In this document: positions 46,058 to 54,210 of the stretch, piece after piece | Layout: every line of letters begins with the position of its first letter | Position numbering within the stretch: the first letter of the stretch is position 1 | Origin: an uncultured Flavobacteriaceae bacterium | GTDB taxonomy: Bacteria > Bacteroidota > Bacteroidia > Flavobacteriales > Flavobacteriaceae | Assembly: GCA_947489085.1 (NCBI GenBank) | Contig: CANLCJ010000002.1 | Span: forward strand, 140,217 to 204,216 | Direction: 5' to 3' | Length of the DNA: 64,000 bases | The notes under the pieces: generated by a model | Told to the model about the DNA's origin: nothing | Seen by the model: only the letters and a program-made list of their open reading frames with translations | The model's database searches: none | Position numbers and translations under genes: made by a program

Positions 46058-46216
46058 GAACTCATCTTGACTTTTTGTTTTTAACCGAAAATGAGTTGAA
46101 ATTTAACCAGATGAAGCATTTTTTGAAGCTCTTAGCAACGCTACAGACAAAAAAGTAACGAAATATAAGTGAGTTTCAGCCATTTTTCAGGAAACAGAAA
46201 AAGTCAAGATGAGTTC
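46058..46216. mobile_element. MITE-like inverted-repeat element
   Basis: GAACTCATCTTGACTTTTT at 46058-46076 is repeated exactly as its reverse complement at 46198-46216, giving perfect 19-bp terminal inverted repeats around 121 bp. Inside, a second imperfect pair (GAAAATGAGTTGAAA against TGAAAAATGGCTGAAAC) extends the fold. Non-coding. No clear target-site duplication was seen. Confidence 0.7.
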
Positions 46217-46245
46217 AAGTTGCAATTAAAATAAATGCTATTTAT

Positions 46246-47664
46246 ATGAAACTGAAATTTTCTTATTTCCTATTAATACTCTTTATTCCAAATACTGTTA
46301 TTGCGCAAGTACATGAATTATTTTACGATAATGGCAAAATAAAAGAAGTAGGAACATTTACTAATGCTAAAAAAACTGGAGAGTGGCGCTATTTTTATAA
46401 AAATGGTCAATTAAAACACACAGGTGCTTTTGTTCTAGGCAAAAAACATGGAGAATGGAAAACCTACAGCAAAAATGGTACGATACAAGAATTTAGCTCT
46501 TACAAAAATGGCAAAAAAAATGGAGAGTGGCAATTGTACTACAGCAATGGGAAACTTAAACGTATTTTCTTTTACAGTGATGATTTGAAAGTTGGCAATT
46601 GGAAATATTATCATGAAAATGGACAAATAAGCGACCTTAGAACCTTTAGTAATGATACGCTAGTTGGAAAATGGGAGGCATTTTACGATAACAATCGACC
46701 GAAGCTTGTTGAAACGTATAAAAATGGCAAAAAACATGGCATTTTTAAAACTTATCATAAAAATGGAGAATTAAATAGTCTTAGAACCTATGACAACGAT
46801 ACGCTTGTTGGAAGATTAGAGGAGTTTTACAACAACAAACAACTGAAGTTTGTTGGAACGTATAAAAAAGGCAAAAAACATGGTGTTTTTAAGACTTATC
46901 ATAGAAATGCTCAATTAAAATGTTCTTACAATTATATGAATGACAAAGCACATGGAACTACCAAATGTTTTTATAAAGAGGGAAACTTAAGTAATATTGG
47001 AGTGTACAACGCTGAAGGAGAAGGCGCATTCAGGTTTTTCTACAAAAACGGGAAATTGAACTCTACATGTACTTATAAAAACGGTGTTATGATAAACGAA
47101 AGCAAATCGTATTACCATAACGGTAATCTTAAAAGCGTTGTAGCGTTCAAAAATGGAGAAATTCATGGTGAATGGAAAGAATACCATCCCAATGGGACCT
47201 TACACAGAATAAAATATTTTGAAGAAGGTAAATTCATGAATATTACATCTTGTTTTGACGATAAGGGCAATTCTTTACAAAAAGGCACTCTAAAAAATGG
47301 GAATGGAACGGACAGATCTTACTATAAAAATGGCACTCTAAAAGCAACAGGGAACTATAGTAAGGGTTACAAATCAGGTACTTTTAAAGTGTTCCATTCT
47401 AATGGTAATTTAAGTGAAGAAGGCCTTTACTTAAACAACCAACCAACTGGAAAATGGAAAATTTATCATAAAAACGGTGCTATACACCAAATTAGGCTTT
47501 GGAAAGACGGCAAATTAATGGAATTACTTGTTTATAAAGATATTAACGGTAAGGATTACGACAAAGGCACTCTAAAAAATGGCTATGGCAGTTTCCATCA
47601 ATATGACAAAAATGGCAAACGAAAAAGTACAAAGCATTACCGAAAAGGACGTTTAGTTAGATGA
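46246..47664 (+). CDS. Secreted MORN/YwqK-repeat protein
   Basis: 472 residues. Signal peptide (ends VIAQ), then about 19 consecutive repeats of the 22-24 residue type ...YYKNGQLK..G.Y.NGKK.GEW.... covering nearly the whole protein. Database names such as YwqK antitoxin reflect the repeat and not a demonstrated toxin pair; no toxin gene is adjacent. Repeat-based binding or envelope role is inference. Confidence 0.85.
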   Translation: MKLKFSYFLLILFIPNTVIAQVHELFYDNGKIKEVGTFTNAKKTGEWRYFYKNGQLKHTGAFVLGKKHGEWKTYSKNGTIQEFSSYKNGKKNGEWQLYYSNGKLKRIFFYSDDLKVGNWKYYHENGQISDLRTFSNDTLVGKWEAFYDNNRPKLVETYKNGKKHGIFKTYHKNGELNSLRTYDNDTLVGRLEEFYNNKQLKFVGTYKKGKKHGVFKTYHRNAQLKCSYNYMNDKAHGTTKCFYKEGNLSNIGVYNAEGEGAFRFFYKNGKLNSTCTYKNGVMINESKSYYHNGNLKSVVAFKNGEIHGEWKEYHPNGTLHRIKYFEEGKFMNITSCFDDKGNSLQKGTLKNGNGTDRSYYKNGTLKATGNYSKGYKSGTFKVFHSNGNLSEEGLYLNNQPTGKWKIYHKNGAIHQIRLWKDGKLMELLVYKDINGKDYDKGTLKNGYGSFHQYDKNGKRKSTKHYRKGRLVR

Positions 47665-47694
47665 GTTCGATAATAAAGCGCTTCATATTAACAA

Positions 47695-49035
47695 CTAAAA
47701 CGCCACACCTTCTATATTCTTAAAATTCTGTATGGCTTTACTATCGCTCAACAAAGATACATAATGGCACACCGCTAATAATCTATCATACAGTTCAGGA
47801 GCATTAAAATCTATAGTATCTGGTAAGCGTTTTAAGATAAGGGCATCATAATTAGAGGCCGTACCTTTAAAATTGTTATTAACAGCTTTGGTATAGACCT
47901 CTAAAAGCTTATTTATAATCTGATAGCCTGCAATTTCCTTATCGACAACCTCCTCAGATTGGTAAATTTTCTCAATACTAATTTTTATAATATCTTTAAT
48001 TTGAGCTTCGTATTTACTTTTCTCTAAAAGTGCTGCATCGAAAGTCCCTTCCAAAATAGCCGTTTCATTAGCCATAAAAATACTTACGGCATCATTAATT
48101 AAGGCACCAATAGCTAATGCTCTAAGGTAACTTACGCGGTCTGCCTTAGTTTTTAAAGCATAATAGTTTTCGGTTTTAATATTTTCTCGAATCAATTTAG
48201 ACAAATACTCTAAAGCATATTCTTCTGGAATAAGTCCTAAATTAATCCCATCTTCAAAGTCGATAATCGTATAACAAATATCATCTGCCGCTTCTACCAA
48301 ATACGCTAAAGGGTGACGTGCATACCCAGAATGCGCTGCATTGCGCTTTACCAGCCCTAATGTATCTGCAACATCACTAAACGCCGATTTTTCAGATTGA
48401 AAAAAACCGTATTTTTTATCTGCAATATGCGTTGTAGGCTTTTTAGGCAAAGACGCTTTGGGGTATTTGGTAAATGCCCCTAATGTGGCGTAACTTAAAC
48501 GCAACCCGCCTTTACGCCCTGCTCTACTTTGGGTTAAAATTTTAAAACCATTAGCATTGCCTTCAAAATCGCAAAGGTCTTGATAAGCAGCCTCTGTTAA
48601 TGAGGCCTTAAATTGTTGGCCGCCTCCAGATTTAAAAAATTCGCCAATAGCTTTTTCTCCAGAATGTCCAAAAGGAGGGTTTCCTATATCGTGTGCTAAG
48701 GCTGCTGTAGCTACTATAGCGCCAAAATCATTAGCCTGATAGCCATGAACAGCTTGTAAATCTGGGTGTTTCTCTAAGACCTTCTTCCCGACTTGTCGTC
48801 CTAAAGAGCGGCCTACCACACTTACCTCTAAACTGTGCGTAAGTCTTGTATGTACAAAATCGGTTTGAGACAAGGGAATAACCTGTGTTTTGTCTTGTAA
48901 ACTCCTAAATTCTTGAGAAAATATAATGCGATCGTAATCCACATCGAAACCTAATCGCGTTTCATCTTGTGCTGTTCTTAACCGCTCATTGGTATCGCCA
49001 TAGCGTTTTAAAGAAAGTAATTGTGCCCAGTTCAT
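47695..49035 (-). CDS. dgt: dGTP triphosphohydrolase (dGTPase)
   Basis: 446 residues, HD-domain metal enzyme converting dGTP to deoxyguanosine and triphosphate. HD ligands are in RLTHSLEV and ALAHDIGNPPFGHSGE, followed by the long helical dGTPase body. The start MNWAQLLSL is chosen because upstream sequence to 49104 is hydrophobic and lacks similarity. The family also has antiphage members, but nothing nearby points to that here. Confidence 0.92.
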   Translation of the reverse strand: MNWAQLLSLKRYGDTNERLRTAQDETRLGFDVDYDRIIFSQEFRSLQDKTQVIPLSQTDFVHTRLTHSLEVSVVGRSLGRQVGKKVLEKHPDLQAVHGYQANDFGAIVATAALAHDIGNPPFGHSGEKAIGEFFKSGGGQQFKASLTEAAYQDLCDFEGNANGFKILTQSRAGRKGGLRLSYATLGAFTKYPKASLPKKPTTHIADKKYGFFQSEKSAFSDVADTLGLVKRNAAHSGYARHPLAYLVEAADDICYTIIDFEDGINLGLIPEEYALEYLSKLIRENIKTENYYALKTKADRVSYLRALAIGALINDAVSIFMANETAILEGTFDAALLEKSKYEAQIKDIIKISIEKIYQSEEVVDKEIAGYQIINKLLEVYTKAVNNNFKGTASNYDALILKRLPDTIDFNAPELYDRLLAVCHYVSLLSDSKAIQNFKNIEGVAF

Positions 49036-49098
49036 ATTATAATCATAAAAGGAAAGCAAGATAATTGTTTTCGCGAACATACAATCCGGAAAAGCTAT

Positions 49099-49175
49099 TA
49101 ACATTAAGATAACATTTTAAGGGCAAAGGTTTAATATTTCGGTAACATACAACTTGTAGTAAACCAGTTTCTTTG
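49099..49175 (+). promoter_or_regulatory. 11-bp-phased TAAC half-site array and promoter of the 49195 gene
   Basis: TAACATT (49099), TAACATT (49110), TAATATT (49132) and TAACATA (49143) lie in exact 11-bp phase and point toward TTTCTTTG (49168-49175). Offsets from the box are -69, -58, -36 and -25; the -47 slot is degenerate. 7-bp repeats on an 11-bp period are the arrangement bound by OmpR/PhoB-type activators. Confidence 0.75.
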
Positions 49176-49194
49176 CAAAAAAATATTCTATTTA

Positions 49195-49578
49195 ATGAAA
49201 TTTTCTCTCGCATTCCTATTTCTACTCTTAACAAGTTTAGGCTTTTCTCAAAATACTATAAATGGTATTATTACAGATGCCGAGTTAGAAAATACACCTT
49301 TAATGTTTGCTAAAATTACATTAAAGGAAACTGGCACTAAATTAATAACAGACGAAACTGGTGCTTTTACTTTTAATAATCTTGATGAAGGGCGCTATAC
49401 TTTAGTCTGTAGTTTTACAGGCTACGAAACAAAAGAAATTAGTATCGACACAAAAGAAGTTAACACTTCTTTAAGTATTCCTCTTTTTGCAAGTACATTG
49501 TCTCTAGACGATTTAACATTAGCTTTTGCTAGTGCCACTGCCGTCCCCCCTAAAAACAACACTGAGAAATCGCGGTAA
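49195..49578 (+). CDS. Stand-alone CarboxypepD_reg-like exported protein
   Basis: 127 residues. Signal peptide (ends GFSQ), one CarboxypepD_reg-like beta-sandwich (NGIITDAELENTPLMFAKI ... GAFTFNNLDEGRYTLVCSF), and a short tail (SLDDLTL) resembling the start of a TonB-receptor plug before it ends. It looks like the N-terminal domain of the next gene as an independent unit. Its promoter has the same architecture as that of the TonB receptor downstream. It may be a regulator or a remnant; function unknown. Confidence 0.75.
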   Translation: MKFSLAFLFLLLTSLGFSQNTINGIITDAELENTPLMFAKITLKETGTKLITDETGAFTFNNLDEGRYTLVCSFTGYETKEISIDTKEVNTSLSIPLFASTLSLDDLTLAFASATAVPPKNNTEKSR

Positions 49579-49620
49579 CTTTCTATAAAAATACATAAAC
49601 AACTATATTACAATAGTTTA

Positions 49621-49646
49621 AAAACACTCTTAAGAGTGTTTTTTTA
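49621..49646 (+). terminator. Palindromic terminator
   Basis: AAAACACTCTT/AAGAGTGTTTT is a perfect 22-bp palindrome followed by further T residues, 43 bp after the stop. Confidence 0.85.
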
Positions 49647-49745
49647 TACCTATTATTTGTAGTGAAGGTGCTTTTTTACAAATACAAAAACCTTAATTAA
49701 ATGTTAATTTAGTGTAAATTTTTATACCCTGAAACAGGGTTTTGG

Positions 49746-49822
49746 TAACGTTAATCTAACGCTTTTATTACAGTTCTTTAATTGTGTGGTAACGCATCTT
49801 TCACATTACGTTAGTTTCTTTG
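49746..49822 (+). promoter_or_regulatory. 11-bp-phased TAAC half-site array and promoter of the TonB receptor
   Basis: TAACGTT (49746), TAACGCT (49757), TTACAGT (49768), TAATTGT (49779) and TAACGCA (49790) lie in 11-bp phase before TTTCTTTG (49815-49822). Offsets are -69, -58, -47, -36 and -25, the same as at the 49195 promoter. The box context AGTTTCTTTGC is also identical in both. Confidence 0.78.
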
Positions 49823-49845
49823 CGGCAACAAATTAAATCTAAATA

Positions 49846-52683
49846 ATGAAACATTTTTTACTATCATTAGTGTTATTAACTACAGTGCTCGCCCACTCTC
49901 AAACAGGGTCTGTTACTGGAAAGCTTACTGATAAAGATTATAATAATGAGCCATTAGCCTTTGCTAATGTTATTATTAAGGGCACCACTAAAGGTACAAC
50001 GTCTGATTTTGATGGGCTTTATACTATTAGTGGTTTAGAACCTGGAAACTATACTGTAGTTTTTAGTTTTGTGGGTTACGAAAAACAGGAAATCCCTGTA
50101 ACTATTACTGCGGGTAATGCTACCAAATTAAATGTTGGTATGGCCGCCAGTGCAGCGTCTTTAGACGAGATTGTAATTAAAACAACAAGAAAGAAAGTAA
50201 CAGAAGCAGCCACACTTTCGGACCAAAAGAAAGCTGTTGAAATCAAGCAAACTATTGGTGCTGTAGAGCTTGCTAAGAAGGGAGTTAGCGATGCGGCAGG
50301 TGCGGTAGCCAAGATTTCTGGGGTTTCTAAACAAGAAGGTTCTAGCAATGTTTACGTTCGCGGTTTAAGCGACAGGTATTTAAACACCACACTCAATGGC
50401 TTATCCTTACCATCTAACGATGTAAGCAAGAAAAATATCGATTTAAATTTATTTTCTTCAGATATTATAGAAAACGTATCTATTAGTAAAGCGTATTCTT
50501 CTAAATTTTATGCAGATTTTGCAGCAGGTAACGTAGATATTACTTCTAAAGATTACACAGGAGACGGTTTTTTTGAATTTAGTGTAGGGTCTAGCATTAA
50601 CACCAATGCTATAGATCAAGACTTTATTAGAAGTGAAGGTACTGGGTACTTTGGATTTTACAATAGATTTTCGCAAGAGCCTTTCGCTGTAATCCTTAAT
50701 CACGGTGTAGACCCTGTAGACGCAGGAGCTCCTATAAACGTTAGTTTTGGAGGGTCTTTTGGAAAATCATTCGATTTTAAAAATGGTTCTAAACTAAGTT
50801 TTTATGGTACAGGATCTTTCGAAAATAGTTTTGAATACAGAAGAGGGGTGTCTGTAGATTTTACAAATGTAGAAGATAAAGCATTCGATGACGCAGAAGA
50901 ATTTGAGTATGGTACTACAACTACCGCTATGGCTTCTGTTATCTATAAAATAGATAGTAATAGTACTATTAAGGCTAATTCTTTATTTATAAACAGTTCT
51001 TCAGATAAGGTAGGCTTTTTTGGTATAGATGGTACTGGTAGAAATAGAGATGCCATACAAGATACAGATCAGGGCTTTTTTCAACAAAACATTCAATTTA
51101 ATGAAAACTTAATTTATGTAAACCAACTAACAGGTAAGCATAAGTTTGAAACTTTAGATTTAGATTGGGGTTTTGGCCATAACTTTGTTAATGCTAACGA
51201 GCCAGACAGAAAACGTTTTAGCTTTGAAAACTTTCAATTTGCTTTAGACGATGACCCTAATACCAACCCTGAATTTTTTAGTAATGTAGATTTTGATAAC
51301 CAACGTTATTTCCAAAACATACAAGACGAAGAATTTAATGGCCGTTTAAACCTTACCGTTAAAACTATTGAAGACGTAAAGATAAACATAGGTTACAACG
51401 GAAGGTCCAAAGAACGTAATTTCGACAATACTAGATTTGGATTAGATATTGTTGGAGACCCAACAGTACCAGATGTAAACAATTTAAACGACTTTTTTGC
51501 GTTCAACAACCTAGACACAAACGTATCTCCAGGAGGTTTTAGAATTAGTGTTATTAACCCAATACCAGGGCAAAGCAACATAAACAGACCTGGATTAGAT
51601 GAGAATACTTACGATGGCCAGTTAGACATCCATGCAGGATATATTAATGCTCAAATTAACCTTGACGATAAATGGTTAATTGTACCTGGATTTCGTGTAG
51701 AGTCTTTCGACCAAACGGTGTCTTACGATGTAATTAACCTTGGTAATAACGGTGTAGATACTGTTTCGGATTCTGATGGTTTATTTTTACCTAGCTTAAG
51801 TGTAAAATACGCTTTACAAGAAGACCAAAACTTACGCTTCTCGGCAAGTAGAACAATTTCGCTTCCTGAATTTAAAGAAGTAGCGCCTTTTGTATACGAA
51901 AGTGTATCGCAGCGTATTGGTGGTAACCCAGATTTATTTGGTAGAGGCGATAATACAAATTTTATTAATGTACCAGATGTTTCTTTTTCTAACGTTATTA
52001 ATTTAGACTTAAAATACGAATGGTTTTTTAGCCCATTAGAGTTGTTTGCTGTTAGTACATTCTATAAGCAAATAGACGATCCTGTAAACCTAGTTGTGGC
52101 TTTCGATGCTACAGGTACACAACGTTTCTTTAGAACGGGGGAAAGAGCTCAGGTATTTGGTGCTGAAATTGATTTTAGAAAAAATTTAATTCTAAACGAA
52201 GATGACGATCCAAAACTATCTTTTGGAATTAACGCCACGATTATGCACACAGAGCAAGATCTATACGATAATATTGTAGGTACTTTTAACGTAAGTTTTT
52301 CTGAAGACGAAGAACAATTACAAGGTGCTTCTCCTTTTGTAGGTAATGCAGACATTACTTACGCGCCTACTATAAGTGAAAATTTTAAACCTTCGGCTAC
52401 ACTATCTTCCTCTTACTTCTCGGATAGAATAGATGCTCTTGGCTCTGGTACCTTAGGAAACGTTATAGAAAAAGGAATTCCTTCTTTAGATTTTGTGTTA
52501 AGAAACAAAATAGGAGAGAAATTCCAAGCCAATTTTGCTGTAAAAAACATCTTGAATCCTCGTGTACGTTATATTAGAGAGAGTGCAGACGGAGACATAT
52601 TAGTAACCTCTGCTAACGGTAAAGATGTTACTAACTATAGAAAAGGATTAAATATAGGATTACAATTAAAATACGAATTTTAA
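49846..52683 (+). CDS. TonB-dependent receptor
   Basis: 945 residues, outer membrane. Signal peptide (ends AHSQ), CarboxypepD_reg-like domain (about 20-105), plug (about 130-250; VYVRGLSDRYLNTTLNGLSLP) and a 22-strand barrel ending LQLKYEF. Unlike SusC it has no SusD after it; a beta-helix lipoprotein gene follows after 27 bp instead. Substrate unknown. The promoter array suggests control by a response regulator. Confidence 0.92.
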   Translation: MKHFLLSLVLLTTVLAHSQTGSVTGKLTDKDYNNEPLAFANVIIKGTTKGTTSDFDGLYTISGLEPGNYTVVFSFVGYEKQEIPVTITAGNATKLNVGMAASAASLDEIVIKTTRKKVTEAATLSDQKKAVEIKQTIGAVELAKKGVSDAAGAVAKISGVSKQEGSSNVYVRGLSDRYLNTTLNGLSLPSNDVSKKNIDLNLFSSDIIENVSISKAYSSKFYADFAAGNVDITSKDYTGDGFFEFSVGSSINTNAIDQDFIRSEGTGYFGFYNRFSQEPFAVILNHGVDPVDAGAPINVSFGGSFGKSFDFKNGSKLSFYGTGSFENSFEYRRGVSVDFTNVEDKAFDDAEEFEYGTTTTAMASVIYKIDSNSTIKANSLFINSSSDKVGFFGIDGTGRNRDAIQDTDQGFFQQNIQFNENLIYVNQLTGKHKFETLDLDWGFGHNFVNANEPDRKRFSFENFQFALDDDPNTNPEFFSNVDFDNQRYFQNIQDEEFNGRLNLTVKTIEDVKINIGYNGRSKERNFDNTRFGLDIVGDPTVPDVNNLNDFFAFNNLDTNVSPGGFRISVINPIPGQSNINRPGLDENTYDGQLDIHAGYINAQINLDDKWLIVPGFRVESFDQTVSYDVINLGNNGVDTVSDSDGLFLPSLSVKYALQEDQNLRFSASRTISLPEFKEVAPFVYESVSQRIGGNPDLFGRGDNTNFINVPDVSFSNVINLDLKYEWFFSPLELFAVSTFYKQIDDPVNLVVAFDATGTQRFFRTGERAQVFGAEIDFRKNLILNEDDDPKLSFGINATIMHTEQDLYDNIVGTFNVSFSEDEEQLQGASPFVGNADITYAPTISENFKPSATLSSSYFSDRIDALGSGTLGNVIEKGIPSLDFVLRNKIGEKFQANFAVKNILNPRVRYIRESADGDILVTSANGKDVTNYRKGLNIGLQLKYEF

Positions 52684-52710
52684 ATAAAAAAACACATTAA
52701 ATTTAAGAAG

Positions 52711-53907
52711 ATGAAAACAACACGTAATTTATTTTTAACACTTAGTGCTGCTTTAATAGCATTAACTTTTAACTCTTGCGCATCTGATGATACTGCCGAT
52801 ATTACAATTATTGAAAGTAATGATGGTGGTACAAATGTAGAAGGTATCCCTGTTCCTGCTGCAACGTATACTTCAGATTTAATTTTAGATGCTAATACTG
52901 CTTATACTATAAACGGCCCAGTAATTATAGCCGAGGGTGCTACACTTAGAATTGGAGAAGGTGCTATAATTCGTTCTGCTGCTAATGGAGCCAATGTATA
53001 TGTTGCCATTTCTCAAGGCGCACAAATTATCGCTAATGGAACTGCAACAAACCCAATTGTATTTACGTCTGGATCTGCAAACCCTTCTGCTGGACAATGG
53101 GGCGGTTTAATTATTTTAGGGCGTGCGCCTTTAAACTCTGTAACTGGTAGTGCTACTGCAACTTCAGAAATTGGAAGTTTAGCTTACGGCGGTACAGACC
53201 CAGCCGACAACTCTGGTATTATACGTTATGTACGTGTAGAATTTTCTGGAGGTGCTGCCGATGGTTCTTCTGAAAATAACGGATTCTCATTTTATGGTGT
53301 AGGTTCTGGTACTACTGTAGATTTTATTCAAGCATTCGAAGGTGCTGATGATGGCATAGAGTTCTTTGGTGGTACTGTAAATGTAGACCACTTGGTTATT
53401 ACAAACTGTCAAGACGATTCTATAGACTGGACAGAAGGCTATACTGGAACTATTACAGATGCTTATGTATCTCACGGCGAATCTCACGATAAAGGTATTG
53501 AAGCAGACGGTTACAATACAGATATAGGTAACTTATCCGATCCTGTTTTCTGGTCTAGACCTACTGTTACTAATTTAACCATAAGAGGTCTTGGTTCTGA
53601 TACTAATAACGAAGCTATTCGCTTAAGAGCAGGTACGCAAGGGTTCTTAAACAATGTTTTAATTGAAGGTTTTACAGAAGGTTTCGATTTAGATGGCGAT
53701 GCTGGTGCTAACAGTTTAAACCCAACTGGAACTGGAGTAATAGACGATGTTTTAAATGCTACCAACGTTACATTTAGCGATGTTACAGAGCAGTTTAGAA
53801 ACGATACTGGAGATACCTTTGCTGTTGAAGATTTCTTAACAGGTATAGGCGATGGTACTGGAACAGAGTTTTCTGTTTGGGGTGCAGGTTGGACTGTAGG
53901 AAACTAA
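52711..53907 (+). CDS. Right-handed beta-helix lipoprotein, partner of the TonB receptor
   Basis: 398 residues. Lipoprotein signal with Cys23 (NSC), then parallel beta-helix rungs (GPVIIAEGATLRIGEGA, GFSFYGVGSGTTVDFIQ, GIEFFGGTVNVDHLVI), with a Gly/Asp/Asn-rich composition. Such proteins are often mislabelled multidrug transporter but have no TM region. Directly follows the TonB receptor, so it is probably its surface-exposed partner. Ligand unknown. Confidence 0.82.
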   Translation: MKTTRNLFLTLSAALIALTFNSCASDDTADITIIESNDGGTNVEGIPVPAATYTSDLILDANTAYTINGPVIIAEGATLRIGEGAIIRSAANGANVYVAISQGAQIIANGTATNPIVFTSGSANPSAGQWGGLIILGRAPLNSVTGSATATSEIGSLAYGGTDPADNSGIIRYVRVEFSGGAADGSSENNGFSFYGVGSGTTVDFIQAFEGADDGIEFFGGTVNVDHLVITNCQDDSIDWTEGYTGTITDAYVSHGESHDKGIEADGYNTDIGNLSDPVFWSRPTVTNLTIRGLGSDTNNEAIRLRAGTQGFLNNVLIEGFTEGFDLDGDAGANSLNPTGTGVIDDVLNATNVTFSDVTEQFRNDTGDTFAVEDFLTGIGDGTGTEFSVWGAGWTVGN

Positions 53908-53928
53908 ACTTAAACATTACAACTATAT

Positions 53929-53963
53929 AAAAGGAGGCTATCTAAAAAAGATAGCCTCCTTTT
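53929..53963 (+). terminator. Terminator of the TonB receptor operon
   Basis: A perfect 15-bp stem (AAAAGGAGGCTATCT) with an A5 loop, 21 bp after the stop. Confidence 0.92.
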
Positions 53964-54210
53964 ATGTTTTTATAAATCTTTACTTAGAGTTAACTAGAAT
54001 TCTTTTAGATTTCTTTAAATTATAACTTTTGCACTCTTAAAAAAGGTAAGCAATACAATACCAGCAAACCACTTTTAGTTTTAGCAAATAAGCGGATAGG
54101 CTGCAATTATTGGGTTCTAATTACTTCAAAGTAACTCGTAAAAAAATCGCCCGAAATAATTTCCAGGCGATTCTTTTAAAATAGTGTTTCTAAAATTTCA
54201 AAAACATATA

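Noticed and set aside
46246..47664. Antitoxin of a toxin-antitoxin pair
   Set aside because: The YwqK name comes from the repeat family. The protein has a signal peptide and no toxin-like gene is adjacent.
47695..49035. Antiphage dGTPase
   Set aside because: Typical housekeeping-type sequence in a housekeeping neighbourhood; nothing specific points to defence.
49700..49717. Third TAACATT-type regulator site
   Set aside because: The match is on the minus strand pointing into a convergent gene end and is not in register with the downstream array; probably chance in AT-rich DNA.
52711..53907. Multidrug transporter
   Set aside because: No transmembrane segments after the lipoprotein signal; the body is a beta-helix.
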